Shown here: piece by piece, positions 16,377-24,766 of the stretch
Layout of the letters: the number at the start of each line of letters is the position of its first letter
Numbering within the stretch: the first letter of the stretch is position 1
Virus record (IMG/VR): IMGVR_UViG_3300008954_000097
Span: 1-42,279 of that record
Strand: one strand, 5' to 3'
Source: a virus
Length of the DNA stretch: 42,279 nucleotides
Made by a program: the position numbers and the translations under genes
The notes under the pieces: generated by a model
What the model was told of the DNA's origin: nothing
The model's input: only the letters and a program-made list of their open reading frames with translations
The model's database searches: none

Positions 16377-17494
16377 TGTAATCCCCTCGCTGCCGCCCGT
16401 CTGGCTTCTTCTTCCTGAAGTATATCACGCTCGGCTTCGAGTGCTTGTCGTCGGCTGCGGTTCAAGGCATCGAGTTTTTCTGCTGCCTTAGCTTGAATTG
16501 CCTCGGGTGAAAAGTGCGGCTTCCAAGAAGTAGGATCTTCAGAGTCTACTTCAGGTTGATAAGGTGCTGAGCGCCCATAAGAAGGATATCGAGGTAAGTC
16601 ACGTAACTCATCCTGTACATCTTCTGAAGAGCGTGGCCACTCTTCCTGTGTAGTTGCCATTGTCGGGTGGCGTCCAGTCAAGAACCATTTTCCCAAGTCC
16701 CCTGCACCCTCTTTTGCATTCTCAAGCCAAGAGGCTTTTGGACCAGGGGCTGAGGCAGCGGGCCAATGAGTAGACTGCGGTTGCACCTCGGGGGTACTCC
16801 GACCAAGGTAAGCCTCCCCTGGAATAGTGCTTTTATTCGCTATATCCTCGTCGATCACACGTTGAAGAATCGTCTCCCAAGTAGCAGCAGCAGGTCCTAT
16901 TGAGGGCCACGCCCTAGTAGGGCCCTGGGTAATAGCCTGCCCATATGGCCCCGAAGCTCTGGTCGCCTGATCCATAAAGTCAGTTACAATGGTTGGTTTA
17001 AAGTATTCTCGTGGTATATCACCCCGACTAAGCCCCGCATCCTCGTAAGCTTGAACAATCTTCTCGGCGGCAGCTTGCCGCGTAGGTTGAGTGTGACTTC
17101 TGGGTAATGGAGGGACCCTATTAATCTCCTCAAAGCGCGCTCGTAGTATCGGTAAGTCTGCAGCTTCACCTGTCATTTGGCCTGGACCAAAAGGACTTAA
17201 ACTGGGGTTTTGCTTAAAAAATTCTAAGGCTTCTATATCTGCAGGTGTCACATCTGGGCCATAGATAGCTTTTGCTGCAGCTAATTCAGGAGTAGACTGC
17301 AGCGTCTGGGCAATTGCCGGGTCAAATTGCGCTTCAGGCGGTGCAGTCTCAACTGGTGCAGCTTCCTGTTCAATAGGTGCCGGTGCCGGGGCAGCTTGGA
17401 CAGGTGCCGGTGCTGGGGCTGGGGCTGGTGCCGGGGCAGCTTGTGCTTTTTTAGCCGCATGTTGAGCCGCTAGTCTCTCTGCAAGTGACGCCAT
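16373..17494 (-). CDS. Pro/Ala-rich virion protein of the ejection block
   Basis: This 373-residue protein has GGGGT before the ATG. The N-terminus is a basic helix (LAERLAAQHAAKKAQAA) that loosely recalls the AA-x-K-A tag of the cargo proteins. It is followed by a run of Ala-Pro dipeptides (about 20-45), likely a stiff extended linker. The rest is Pro-rich and polar, with a helical end (EKLDALNRSRRQALEAERD). No enzymatic motif is seen. The gene is the first of the four ejection-block genes and overlaps the next by 4 bases. Confidence 0.5.
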   Translation of the reverse strand: MASLAERLAAQHAAKKAQAAPAPAPAPAPAPVQAAPAPAPIEQEAAPVETAPPEAQFDPAIAQTLQSTPELAAAKAIYGPDVTPADIEALEFFKQNPSLSPFGPGQMTGEAADLPILRARFEEINRVPPLPRSHTQPTRQAAAEKIVQAYEDAGLSRGDIPREYFKPTIVTDFMDQATRASGPYGQAITQGPTRAWPSIGPAAATWETILQRVIDEDIANKSTIPGEAYLGRSTPEVQPQSTHWPAASAPGPKASWLENAKEGAGDLGKWFLTGRHPTMATTQEEWPRSSEDVQDELRDLPRYPSYGRSAPYQPEVDSEDPTSWKPHFSPEAIQAKAAEKLDALNRSRRQALEAERDILQEEEARRAAARGLQ

Positions 17495-17497
17495 TAT

Positions 17498-18298
17498 TTA
17501 CCCCGATTTTCTAAAAGCAATGTGTTTAAACGATCTTACCCAAGTTCTAACCTGACGACAAACAGGCCGCTCTCTTAAGGGGGTGTCATGTGCACCCTGT
17601 ATAGGAGGGGCTGGGAGTGGAGGGTCTTCAATCCCCGGGAATATATGGAGTGTACTTGAATCACCTACATGGGTCCCATCAGCAATTAGATGAAGACCGA
17701 TTGTATGCCAGCCCTTAGGTAAATTTCCGGTGACATGACCATTCCAATGGCGGTTCTTAATCTCTCCCCAGTGGCCAAACGTCTGCTCTTCTGTAGCCCG
17801 CCACATCGACCGACCTAATTGCCGCGCTTGCCCACGATCGTGATTAAAAGTCCCATCAAGAACACACACAATAGAAGCCGGATAAGTATTGTCCCAAAGC
17901 TCCCCCCCAAAGACCACACTCCATGTACAGATAACAACAGCATCCCAAGGTAGATAAAATGTCTTGTTTGCTCCCGGTATAGCTTGATAGTTCTTTTCAT
18001 CGATTATTCCAGGGCTTTGAGAGCCTGTAAGTTCCACTCCAGGGAACCATTGTTCCGCAAACCAATCTAAATTAGCTGTGCCAGCAGTTGCTCCTGCAGA
18101 AGTAAACGTCTCCTCTTGAATCTGACGCTGGAGGATCTTAGGCCACGAAGCATCAGCATTTACATTATCAAGGCTACCATTTATTATTTCAAAAGAACTG
18201 GCGGGGGCTGCAGGATCATAGAGATCTTGACTAATATCCCCCCCATTTGGGGTAGTCCCATCAACGTAAGGATAATTTTGAAGAGTAACAAAAGGCAT
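17498..18298 (-). CDS. Beta-rich tail-tip or appendage protein
   Basis: This 266-residue protein has AGGGG before the ATG. The first 60 residues are polar (QNYPYVDGTTPNGGDI), then a jelly-roll-like region follows (LPWDAVVICTWSVVFGG, IVCVLDGTFNHDRG, LPKGWHTIGLHLIADG). The P-x-G-x-HTI segment recurs in the 238-residue gene (IPPGRHTIRGL), so the two may share a fold. It lies between the nozzle and ejection genes, where receptor-binding or tail-attached proteins are common. No family is recognised. Confidence 0.45.
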   Translation of the reverse strand: MPFVTLQNYPYVDGTTPNGGDISQDLYDPAAPASSFEIINGSLDNVNADASWPKILQRQIQEETFTSAGATAGTANLDWFAEQWFPGVELTGSQSPGIIDEKNYQAIPGANKTFYLPWDAVVICTWSVVFGGELWDNTYPASIVCVLDGTFNHDRGQARQLGRSMWRATEEQTFGHWGEIKNRHWNGHVTGNLPKGWHTIGLHLIADGTHVGDSSTLHIFPGIEDPPLPAPPIQGAHDTPLRERPVCRQVRTWVRSFKHIAFRKSG

Positions 18299-19096
18299 TT
18301 ATACCCCTGCATGAAGAGGCATTAAAGTTAAATTTGCCTCGCGTAACTGAATAACAGCATTTGCTGGTACACCAAAAGGGCTCCAAACCGCTGTCGCTGC
18401 TCTAAATCCTCTGATAGTTTGATCATCATCTAAATCTTCAGGAAGAATTAAAGTGCGTAAACTAATATCTTGTAAGATACGAATATCATCTTCGTCAGGA
18501 CCCGTCATCGTACCCGAAGTGTTTAAGTCAGGTACTGTAGTAGAATATTCTGCGGCTAACGTCCTTCCCCACTGAAACCTCTCGGTCTTACGAAACGTAA
18601 ACCAATTTACATTATCCGGTGTCCATTGAAGGCAGATCATTGCACCTAAATCAGGATGTTGATCTAGTTCAGGATCAACAGCAATTGCAGTAATAAAGTT
18701 TACGTTAAGTAAAACTAAGACCCCGGCAATTAGATCTGTTTGGTGCATACCTAGTTGAATTGGGTTTGTGAGGATGACTTCTAAACGATCTCCCACCCCT
18801 CCAGTGATTAACTCTCGATCTGTATCACCGACACCAGGAAAGACACCATTACCTCCCCATGTTGTGTAGACCGTTGTATAAGAGTGGGAGTTATCCCCAA
18901 TGTCTTGAGTTAAAGAAGGGAATTCTTCGTCTGCGATAATACTACTCGCAAGATGTTGATCACTAAAAGCCCCTCGTTGAGAAGAGTAAGCCACCAACCC
19001 ATTGACCCCATCTAACACTGTCGTAAAACGAGTGTTTAAGGAGTCTGCGTCAAAAGCTTCGCCCTCGGGTAGGTAAACATATTCAATCTCGGGCAT
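18299..19096 (-). CDS. Tail-attached structural protein candidate
   Basis: This 265-residue protein begins MPEIEYVYLPEGEAFDADSL and continues LNTRFTTVLDGVNGL, an N-terminal helix that in many phage fibres anchors to the tail. A beta-rich body follows (LEVILTNPIQLG, LVLLNVNFITAIAVD, AMICLQWTPDNVNWFTF), ending in a strand (NAVIQLREANLTLM). It is one of three consecutive proteins of similar size (266, 265, 238) with this plan, probably subunits of one appendage. Exact role unknown. Confidence 0.45.
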   Translation of the reverse strand: MPEIEYVYLPEGEAFDADSLNTRFTTVLDGVNGLVAYSSQRGAFSDQHLASSIIADEEFPSLTQDIGDNSHSYTTVYTTWGGNGVFPGVGDTDRELITGGVGDRLEVILTNPIQLGMHQTDLIAGVLVLLNVNFITAIAVDPELDQHPDLGAMICLQWTPDNVNWFTFRKTERFQWGRTLAAEYSTTVPDLNTSGTMTGPDEDDIRILQDISLRTLILPEDLDDDQTIRGFRAATAVWSPFGVPANAVIQLREANLTLMPLHAGV

Positions 19097-19098
19097 AA

Positions 19099-19815
19099 TT
19101 ATCTCAGAAGTTCAATTAAGATTAATTCTCGTGTACCTAACCATTTGGTAAATTCACTTGGAGTATAGACATGATCTGAATCAGTTGCCTTTGGAGGCGT
19201 AACTAACCCGCGTATAGTATGCCTACCTGGAGGAATTTCTACAACTGCCTCGCTCGTTAAACTAAAAAACCGCGACGTAATGCCTGGACTGTTGATAGTA
19301 AAAAACCCTACGTCTGGAGGTGAAGGCGTCCTAAAAGTCGCCATCGCATCATTAGGGAGATCTCCACTCCCTACAATCGACTGGGCGAGTACCGCTTCAT
19401 TTAAGCTAAGAGCAAATTGTAACCCCCACCTCCCATTTCCATTCGCAAGAAATGTAGGACGTAGAAAAGGGGCACTTGCCTGTAAAGACATTAAGATCCA
19501 ATAAGTCCCCCCGGTAGTGTTGAACGTTACCTCCAAGTCATCAATCGTCTCCCAGTCTACATCCTGGGTAGGAAACATTGTATTGAGGGCTACCGTGGGA
19601 TCTATATTAGGATCAGACTCTACTGAAGTAGTATGGAGCACTACTGCGGCATCGTCAGCTAGCATCTCCCGTGTGTTGAAGGCATCCCGTCTCCAGTTAT
19701 GCTCGTTCAATGCTCCTGAAGCTTCTTCTACAAATGCACGGAAGTCCTCATTCACGTCATCTATTTCAATAACTTGAGGATTAGTTAATAAGTGTTTTGG
19801 GAAACGCCATCCCAT
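19099..19815 (-). CDS. Tail-attached structural protein candidate with jelly-roll end
   Basis: This 238-residue protein has AGGAGAG before the ATG. The N-terminal part reads DVNEDFRAFVEEASGALNEH, a helix followed by an LNEHNW turn, similar in plan to the next gene's DSLNTRF anchor. The body is beta-rich (GTYWILMSLQASAPF, LQFALSLNEAVLAQS) and ends IPPGRHTIRGLVTPP then RELILIELL, like a TNF/C1q-type sandwich. It is the first gene after the nozzle gene. A trimeric fibre or collar spike is the best guess. Confidence 0.45.
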   Translation of the reverse strand: MGWRFPKHLLTNPQVIEIDDVNEDFRAFVEEASGALNEHNWRRDAFNTREMLADDAAVVLHTTSVESDPNIDPTVALNTMFPTQDVDWETIDDLEVTFNTTGGTYWILMSLQASAPFLRPTFLANGNGRWGLQFALSLNEAVLAQSIVGSGDLPNDAMATFRTPSPPDVGFFTINSPGITSRFFSLTSEAVVEIPPGRHTIRGLVTPPKATDSDHVYTPSEFTKWLGTRELILIELLR

Positions 19816-19824
19816 AGCTCTCTC

Positions 19825-22188
19825 CTATGGTGGAATACGGGCGCCACCGGCACCTCGGTCTGCTTCATCTAATTGAATCCCTACGAATTCCCATTGACCG
19901 GCACCTCGGATACGAAACTTAAACACCTCTGCCGATGGAACATAAATCGCCGCACGGGTCCAATAAGGCCGCTTTTTCTGCCACGACTTCCCGTCTCCTA
20001 AAGCAGTTGTGCCCCAAAACTCAGGGATGTCATCCCCAGCAAACCGTTTAGCTGAAGTTGTTTCTACGATAGTATTACGCCAATCCCGCATAACTTCAAT
20101 AGTAACTGTACTATTCGACGACTCTCGCAACCATAAATACAATACATACGCTGTACGGCGTTCTTGAGAAACAGGTGTAGACAGCCACGCTGTTTCTAAG
20201 ACAGCTTCTCGGGAAGTGACCTCTGCAGGTAAATACCTTCCTTGCGCATGATCTAACAGCCACACCCCAGGTCTTGCGTTGCTTTCCCCTGCTACGATAA
20301 AGTAATTACGGTGATCTTTAGTGGTACATACTGCAGTAGCTTTAATATCTGTCCGACTACGCCACCCTTGACCATCATAAATAAAACAGAAGTTATTTGT
20401 ACGACTCCCATCTAAAGACACCCAACATCGATATTCATTAGTAGCCGTATCTACTGCTGCTGTAGCTTGCTTCCTTCGAGCATGAGTTACCCTTCGGATA
20501 AACAACTCAATATCAATTGAGACTTTTTGTACCCCTCTGGCATAATCTTCGGTAGGTGCAAAAGCATAGAAGCCGTCATATCCCATCCAAAGTACCGTAC
20601 CGTCCTTTAACGTCGCAAGTGAGCTAGGTGCTGTACAACCTACCTCTGAACTAAGCGTTAACGATCGAAACCCATCTCCTCCATCGTTAGGAAGAATTAA
20701 AAAAGTAGATTTAGTCGTAAAAGCTAAGAGTCCAACTGCAGATCGCCAAAGTCCCGTAATCTCGTCCCCACTAGGATCTGGAAAAAGCTCCTGGTTTGCA
20801 GGAAAGGTCCCCCACCTGCCAGGTAACGAGGGTCTTACAAGTCCAGGGGCAGACGAAGTGTTTGCTATCCACAACCGACCAAAGGCCACTCTACATAACT
20901 TAAACTGGGGTACAGGGACAATCTCCGTCGCACGTCGGACAAGCCACCCATCAGGGATATTATCAGGGTAGACACTTGAGATATTGTCAGGCAGTGTCGC
21001 AAATGCAATAGCAGACTCGGTGGCATCTTGAGGGAGCCTAAATAAATCAGTGGTCCCTGCATGAAGCACATCTTTAGTGCGGTAAAGGACCCTCCCGATA
21101 GTTCTCTCGGGCCCTGGATCTATCCCCGTCCACGCGATCTGTTTCTTAACATCTTCAGCATTAGCAATGATCGAGATACCTGCGGGGTCGCCAACAGGTC
21201 CTTTATAAGTAAAATCCCAATAAGTAGACGGCTGATAAGAAAAAGTAACTTCGTCACTCCTACCAGATAGGGGAGATAGATTTCCCCATCGATCAATCCA
21301 TTGGGTCGCTGCTCGCCAGGAACCTGCCTCTAACCAACCCCCGACTACAGCATTAGATTTTGTAGAATCAATCTTATTTGTTAGTAAATCAGGATCGGCA
21401 GTAGAAGCTTTTTGATAAGAAGATAACCACGTAATTGGGTTACGAACTGTCCCTAATCGACCATTCTTAAATGATCGGATCATACCGCTCTCACGGCCAG
21501 CTAACGAATCATAAGCATAATCCCCGTCATTTATCCCCATACCCACAAAATAACCACCTAGAAGCCAATTCACGTCACCAAACTGAGGCTCTTGTTCTCC
21601 ATCAAAACTAGGCGATTTAAAACGGCTTTCAGGACCTAATCCTGTAGGGGGGGACGGGGCCTCGGAGTAACCTAAGGGAGCTATATATGTCCCATCATAA
21701 AAATACGCCCGGCCTTCTTGGGGAACAATAATTACGCCAGTTGAAGTTGACTCAAATTGTGTTGGAAATTGAGGTACGAAGTTATTTTCAAACGAATCAT
21801 TCGCAGCGCCGGGACCTGAAGGAACGCTAGAGTCTCCAATTAATAGTGACCAGCCTTTATCCCACCCGGCAAACTCCCATATTTGAGCCCCTGTTTGACA
21901 AAGAAGAATATCTCTTTCACCATTACGCCCTACAAGAGCATGGAACACACCATGCATTGTCCCGTAACGAGGAACGGTAATATCAGCCGTTAACGCCCCT
22001 GCGGGGGCACCGCCCGAGATAGGATCAGGGAGATAAGGTAAAGGGCCTTCTACAGCCCTTAGAGTGCCTTCTTCAGTAGGGTAGAAATTCTCGACCTTAC
22101 TTGCAACATCGTCAGGCAAAAAGAGCTTACCACTTGCAATTCTAATCGCAAATGTACCTATTTTCTGCTTAAAACGATCATCCGACAC
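19825..22188 (-). CDS. Tail nozzle protein (T7 gp12-like tail tubular protein B)
   Basis: This 787-residue protein starts at GTG, sharing a base with the previous TAG. The N-terminal signature (ASKVENFYPTEEGTLRAVEG) is of the kind seen in podoviral nozzle proteins, where an N-F-x-P-x-x-x-G-x-x-R stretch opens a beta-propeller. Further propeller-like strands recur (LWIANTSSAPGLVRPS, VGLLAFTTKSTFLILPNDGG, VLWMGYDGFYAF). Length fits gp12 (about 790 residues). It follows the adaptor gene on the same transcript, as in T7-like phages. Six copies would close the short tail. Fairly sure. Confidence 0.7.
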   Translation of the reverse strand: MSDDRFKQKIGTFAIRIASGKLFLPDDVASKVENFYPTEEGTLRAVEGPLPYLPDPISGGAPAGALTADITVPRYGTMHGVFHALVGRNGERDILLCQTGAQIWEFAGWDKGWSLLIGDSSVPSGPGAANDSFENNFVPQFPTQFESTSTGVIIVPQEGRAYFYDGTYIAPLGYSEAPSPPTGLGPESRFKSPSFDGEQEPQFGDVNWLLGGYFVGMGINDGDYAYDSLAGRESGMIRSFKNGRLGTVRNPITWLSSYQKASTADPDLLTNKIDSTKSNAVVGGWLEAGSWRAATQWIDRWGNLSPLSGRSDEVTFSYQPSTYWDFTYKGPVGDPAGISIIANAEDVKKQIAWTGIDPGPERTIGRVLYRTKDVLHAGTTDLFRLPQDATESAIAFATLPDNISSVYPDNIPDGWLVRRATEIVPVPQFKLCRVAFGRLWIANTSSAPGLVRPSLPGRWGTFPANQELFPDPSGDEITGLWRSAVGLLAFTTKSTFLILPNDGGDGFRSLTLSSEVGCTAPSSLATLKDGTVLWMGYDGFYAFAPTEDYARGVQKVSIDIELFIRRVTHARRKQATAAVDTATNEYRCWVSLDGSRTNNFCFIYDGQGWRSRTDIKATAVCTTKDHRNYFIVAGESNARPGVWLLDHAQGRYLPAEVTSREAVLETAWLSTPVSQERRTAYVLYLWLRESSNSTVTIEVMRDWRNTIVETTSAKRFAGDDIPEFWGTTALGDGKSWQKKRPYWTRAAIYVPSAEVFKFRIRGAGQWEFVGIQLDEADRGAGGARIPP

Positions 22189-22421
22189 TAACTCGCCTTA
22201 CGTTTCCGTTTCTTTTCTACAATGACAGGGGCTGAAATAAGTTCAAAAGCATTCGTTTGTTCGCTGCCTTCTACCAATCTTTCGACCGCAAAACCAAACA
22301 CATGGAAGTTGCCTGTCAGCTTTCCATCTCGATTCTTTCTTGTCGTAGTACAGAGTGCGTGGTATTCAACACCATTTACGTCTTTTCTGTAAACTCCACC
22401 GCATATAATTGGGGTATCCAT
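22188..22421 (-). CDS. Small protein between adaptor and nozzle genes
   Basis: This 77-residue protein has AGGAG six bases before the ATG. It contains two Cys (ICGG, HALC), a beta-type core (YHALCTTTRKNRDGK, NFHVFGFAVERLVEG) and a basic tail KKRKRKAS. No family is recognised. It is tightly packed between two tail genes, so a minor tail or assembly role is possible. The C-terminal lysine/arginine run could bind nucleic acid. Confidence 0.5.
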   Translation of the reverse strand: MDTPIICGGVYRKDVNGVEYHALCTTTRKNRDGKLTGNFHVFGFAVERLVEGSEQTNAFELISAPVIVEKKRKRKAS

Positions 22422-22430
22422 TACTCGCTC

Positions 22431-24227
22431 CTAAGATTTAACTGTCCACCATTGTTTTAAATGCCCACGCTGCCCGTAATATGTCTTTGCTCTTGAAAAC
22501 CTACGCAATGTAGGCACAGACGGTGGGCGTAAATCTCCAAAACGTTTTGATAACGTCAGGAGGTTTTCATCATACCGTACTTTCGACATTTGAGCCATCT
22601 GTGGATTACCCATGTTCTCGTAGAGAAACATCAAAGCACGATGAATAATGAGGTCTACAGCCTCCGCATGAACTAACGGGGCATCCTGATCATCGACAAG
22701 CTTAGGAGGACGCCGCACACAGCGGACATCCACTTCATAACGTTCATCAGGATAAGGATAAAACTGAACAGCTTGATACCCATGGATCTCCCGTAACCGC
22801 CTGTGATAATCTGGGAGTATTCGCCCATTATCAATAAAAATACCCGCGTTTGTTTCATCAATACGGTACTCAGCCAATAAAAAGAAAGCGGAAGGCAGAT
22901 CCAGCTTAGCTAACCCAGCTACCGCAGCCCCCCCGTCTTGAGTCCCTACCCCTGTTGGATCAATCGAGGTAGCTAAGGCGTCATAATTATTAAAATCCTC
23001 CGCTACACGGCGACGATAGATGCGTACCCACCAACCACTCTCACGCCAATTCTTCCTACGCCAGAGAGTAGCTGCTGGGCCCCCGCCTGAATCAAACCGT
23101 TGAGCACCAAGAGCTTGAAACCCCTGCATATACTCAATATTCGGTAGCGTGAGTCTAATCGCAGGAGAAGGTGAAAAAACACCGGCATCACCTTCGATTG
23201 CATTTAATGTAGTTACTTGTGCAGATATAGGGGATGGAGACGACTCCCATAGAGGCTCTCTGAAGCGACTTTGAGAGGCATCGATAGGCTGAGCAGGGTC
23301 TGTAAAAAACCCTGGGAAGCCCCCCTCAGGTTGTACATTCTCCCACTGATCTGCATAACCCAAGTGGTAACCCATCGTGGGGTTACGAAGCATAATATCC
23401 CGCTTGCCCCAGCAATAAGTAATCACATACTCAAACGTGCCTGCGGGCTCTGGTCCTAGCCACTTCTGCCCTGACTCCAATGTAGGATAACCTGCATCTG
23501 GAGGGACTGCCGGTCCAGGTAACTGGAAGTGCTCTCGCCTAAAGATAGTTCGAGGTAACCCATGCGCTACTACTCTGGGGGTATCAGCAAACGAATACGC
23601 TTCGGCATCTTCCTGTCCTATCACATCTAAAGGCCAGTTCCTGTTCTGGTGCCACAGACGCATTGAACGCACTTGAACAACGTCATCAGGAAGGTAGTAT
23701 TTCTCAGTATAGATTCGATATTTAAACGGGCCCGTACCGAATTTATGGTAAGGCCACGGTGTCACAACGGTTAGGCGGTAAACCTCAGTTTCTCCTACCC
23801 CTAGTGAGTTCTTATAGACAGCGCGTATTGTATTTCGATACGTCGTTACCTTTCCCGTCGTCGGGTCAGGGACATCAATCTCAAGTGTCCGACCGTCCCA
23901 AGACCGATCTATCTGCCACTCTAAAGCATCTGGAGTGCCAATAGGGAGGTCACGCTGAAACACCCAGGGGTTCTGTTCATTAGGAACCATCGGGGCGGTT
24001 TCATCAAAGACTGTCAGAGAGATCGTGTCATTCACCAACGTCGGGACGGCATCAGGTTGAGTGGCAAACTTAACCTGGGACTCGAAAAACATAAAAGGGG
24101 CTTCAAGACAAACGTCATTGTAAGCCCGGTTTATGAAGCCATTAAGGCGCGCAACTGCCTCAGCCGACTGAGTAGGTGCCCAGTCGGTCTGAGAGAAGAG
24201 TGCGGTGCGTATATCTTTTAGATTCAT
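22431..24227 (-). CDS. Head-tail adaptor (T7 gp11-like tail tubular protein A), extended form
   Basis: The 598-residue protein begins with the adaptor signature LNGFINRAYNDVCLEAPFMF (residues 29-48), an N-terminal helix pair as in gp11-type connectors. The end, with AVDLIIHRALMFLYENMGN then AQMSKVRYDENLLTLSKRFG (about 528-570), is the typical C-terminal helix pair that docks on the portal. The usual family length is about 200 residues. Here a beta-rich insertion of roughly 350 residues (PLDVIGQEDAEAYSFAD to YRRRVAEDFNNYDALATSI) separates the halves. It lies between decoration and nozzle genes. The identity is fairly sure; the insertion's job is unknown. Confidence 0.65.
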   Translation of the reverse strand: MNLKDIRTALFSQTDWAPTQSAEAVARLNGFINRAYNDVCLEAPFMFFESQVKFATQPDAVPTLVNDTISLTVFDETAPMVPNEQNPWVFQRDLPIGTPDALEWQIDRSWDGRTLEIDVPDPTTGKVTTYRNTIRAVYKNSLGVGETEVYRLTVVTPWPYHKFGTGPFKYRIYTEKYYLPDDVVQVRSMRLWHQNRNWPLDVIGQEDAEAYSFADTPRVVAHGLPRTIFRREHFQLPGPAVPPDAGYPTLESGQKWLGPEPAGTFEYVITYCWGKRDIMLRNPTMGYHLGYADQWENVQPEGGFPGFFTDPAQPIDASQSRFREPLWESSPSPISAQVTTLNAIEGDAGVFSPSPAIRLTLPNIEYMQGFQALGAQRFDSGGGPAATLWRRKNWRESGWWVRIYRRRVAEDFNNYDALATSIDPTGVGTQDGGAAVAGLAKLDLPSAFFLLAEYRIDETNAGIFIDNGRILPDYHRRLREIHGYQAVQFYPYPDERYEVDVRCVRRPPKLVDDQDAPLVHAEAVDLIIHRALMFLYENMGNPQMAQMSKVRYDENLLTLSKRFGDLRPPSVPTLRRFSRAKTYYGQRGHLKQWWTVKS

Positions 24228-24268
24228 CTGCCCCTTCCCCTCTCATTAGTGGCCCCCCTTAAATTGAC

Positions 24269-24745
24269 CTAGAGCAGGATACGACTAAGAGCCGGAACCC
24301 CGACTCCGGGTGAGTCTAGCGCAACGCCGATAACCGCATCCGTAAGAGCGGCTGCCTCGGTTGCAGCACCACCGGCACCACAGACGATGCCTGCCCCGCC
24401 AAGAGTCCCGTAGGTACCATCATCAAGCGTCATACCTACACCGGACTTGAGGATAAATCCCCACTCTCCCGCTGGAATGGCGTGTTGAGCTACACCAATA
24501 CAAGCTGCGGGTGTAAGGGCGGCGGCGGCGACGTCAACAATCCCCGGTCCACTTCCACCACTTATGATGTTCGTAGATGCGAGTCCTGCGCCTGCGGGAT
24601 CTGCTCGAACGTAAATCCAGTCGGTAGGCCCAAGCCCTGTTGGGCTCACGCTTGCTGGTACAGTATGAATAAAACCGAGTGGTGCTTGTTGATCTGCTGT
24701 TACTAGCGTAACGCTGATCCCCATTGCTGTTCCTGGTCCAGACAT
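24269..24745 (-). CDS. Head decoration protein candidate (paralogue 3)
   Basis: This 158-residue protein has a perfect AAGGAGG site before ATG. It follows the major capsid gene directly, the classic decoration-protein location. The segment IGVAQHAIPAGEWGFILKSG (residues 83-102) matches the core of the 171- and 263-residue genes. The sequence is Ala/Gly/Pro-rich and beta-type, without membrane or coiled-coil stretches. Strong translation signals match high copy number. It probably trimerises on the capsid surface (DUF2190-like). The motif match is good but the fold is unproven. Confidence 0.6.
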   Translation of the reverse strand: MSGPGTAMGISVTLVTADQQAPLGFIHTVPASVSPTGLGPTDWIYVRADPAGAGLASTNIISGGSGPGIVDVAAAALTPAACIGVAQHAIPAGEWGFILKSGVGMTLDDGTYGTLGGAGIVCGAGGAATEAAALTDAVIGVALDSPGVGVPALSRILL

Positions 24746-24766
24746 AATATCCTCCTTAAACCTTAA

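Noticed and set aside
17350-17460. Tandem repeat from Ala-Pro codons as a regulatory repeat
   Set aside because: It is in frame within the 373-residue gene and is explained by the Ala-Pro linker.
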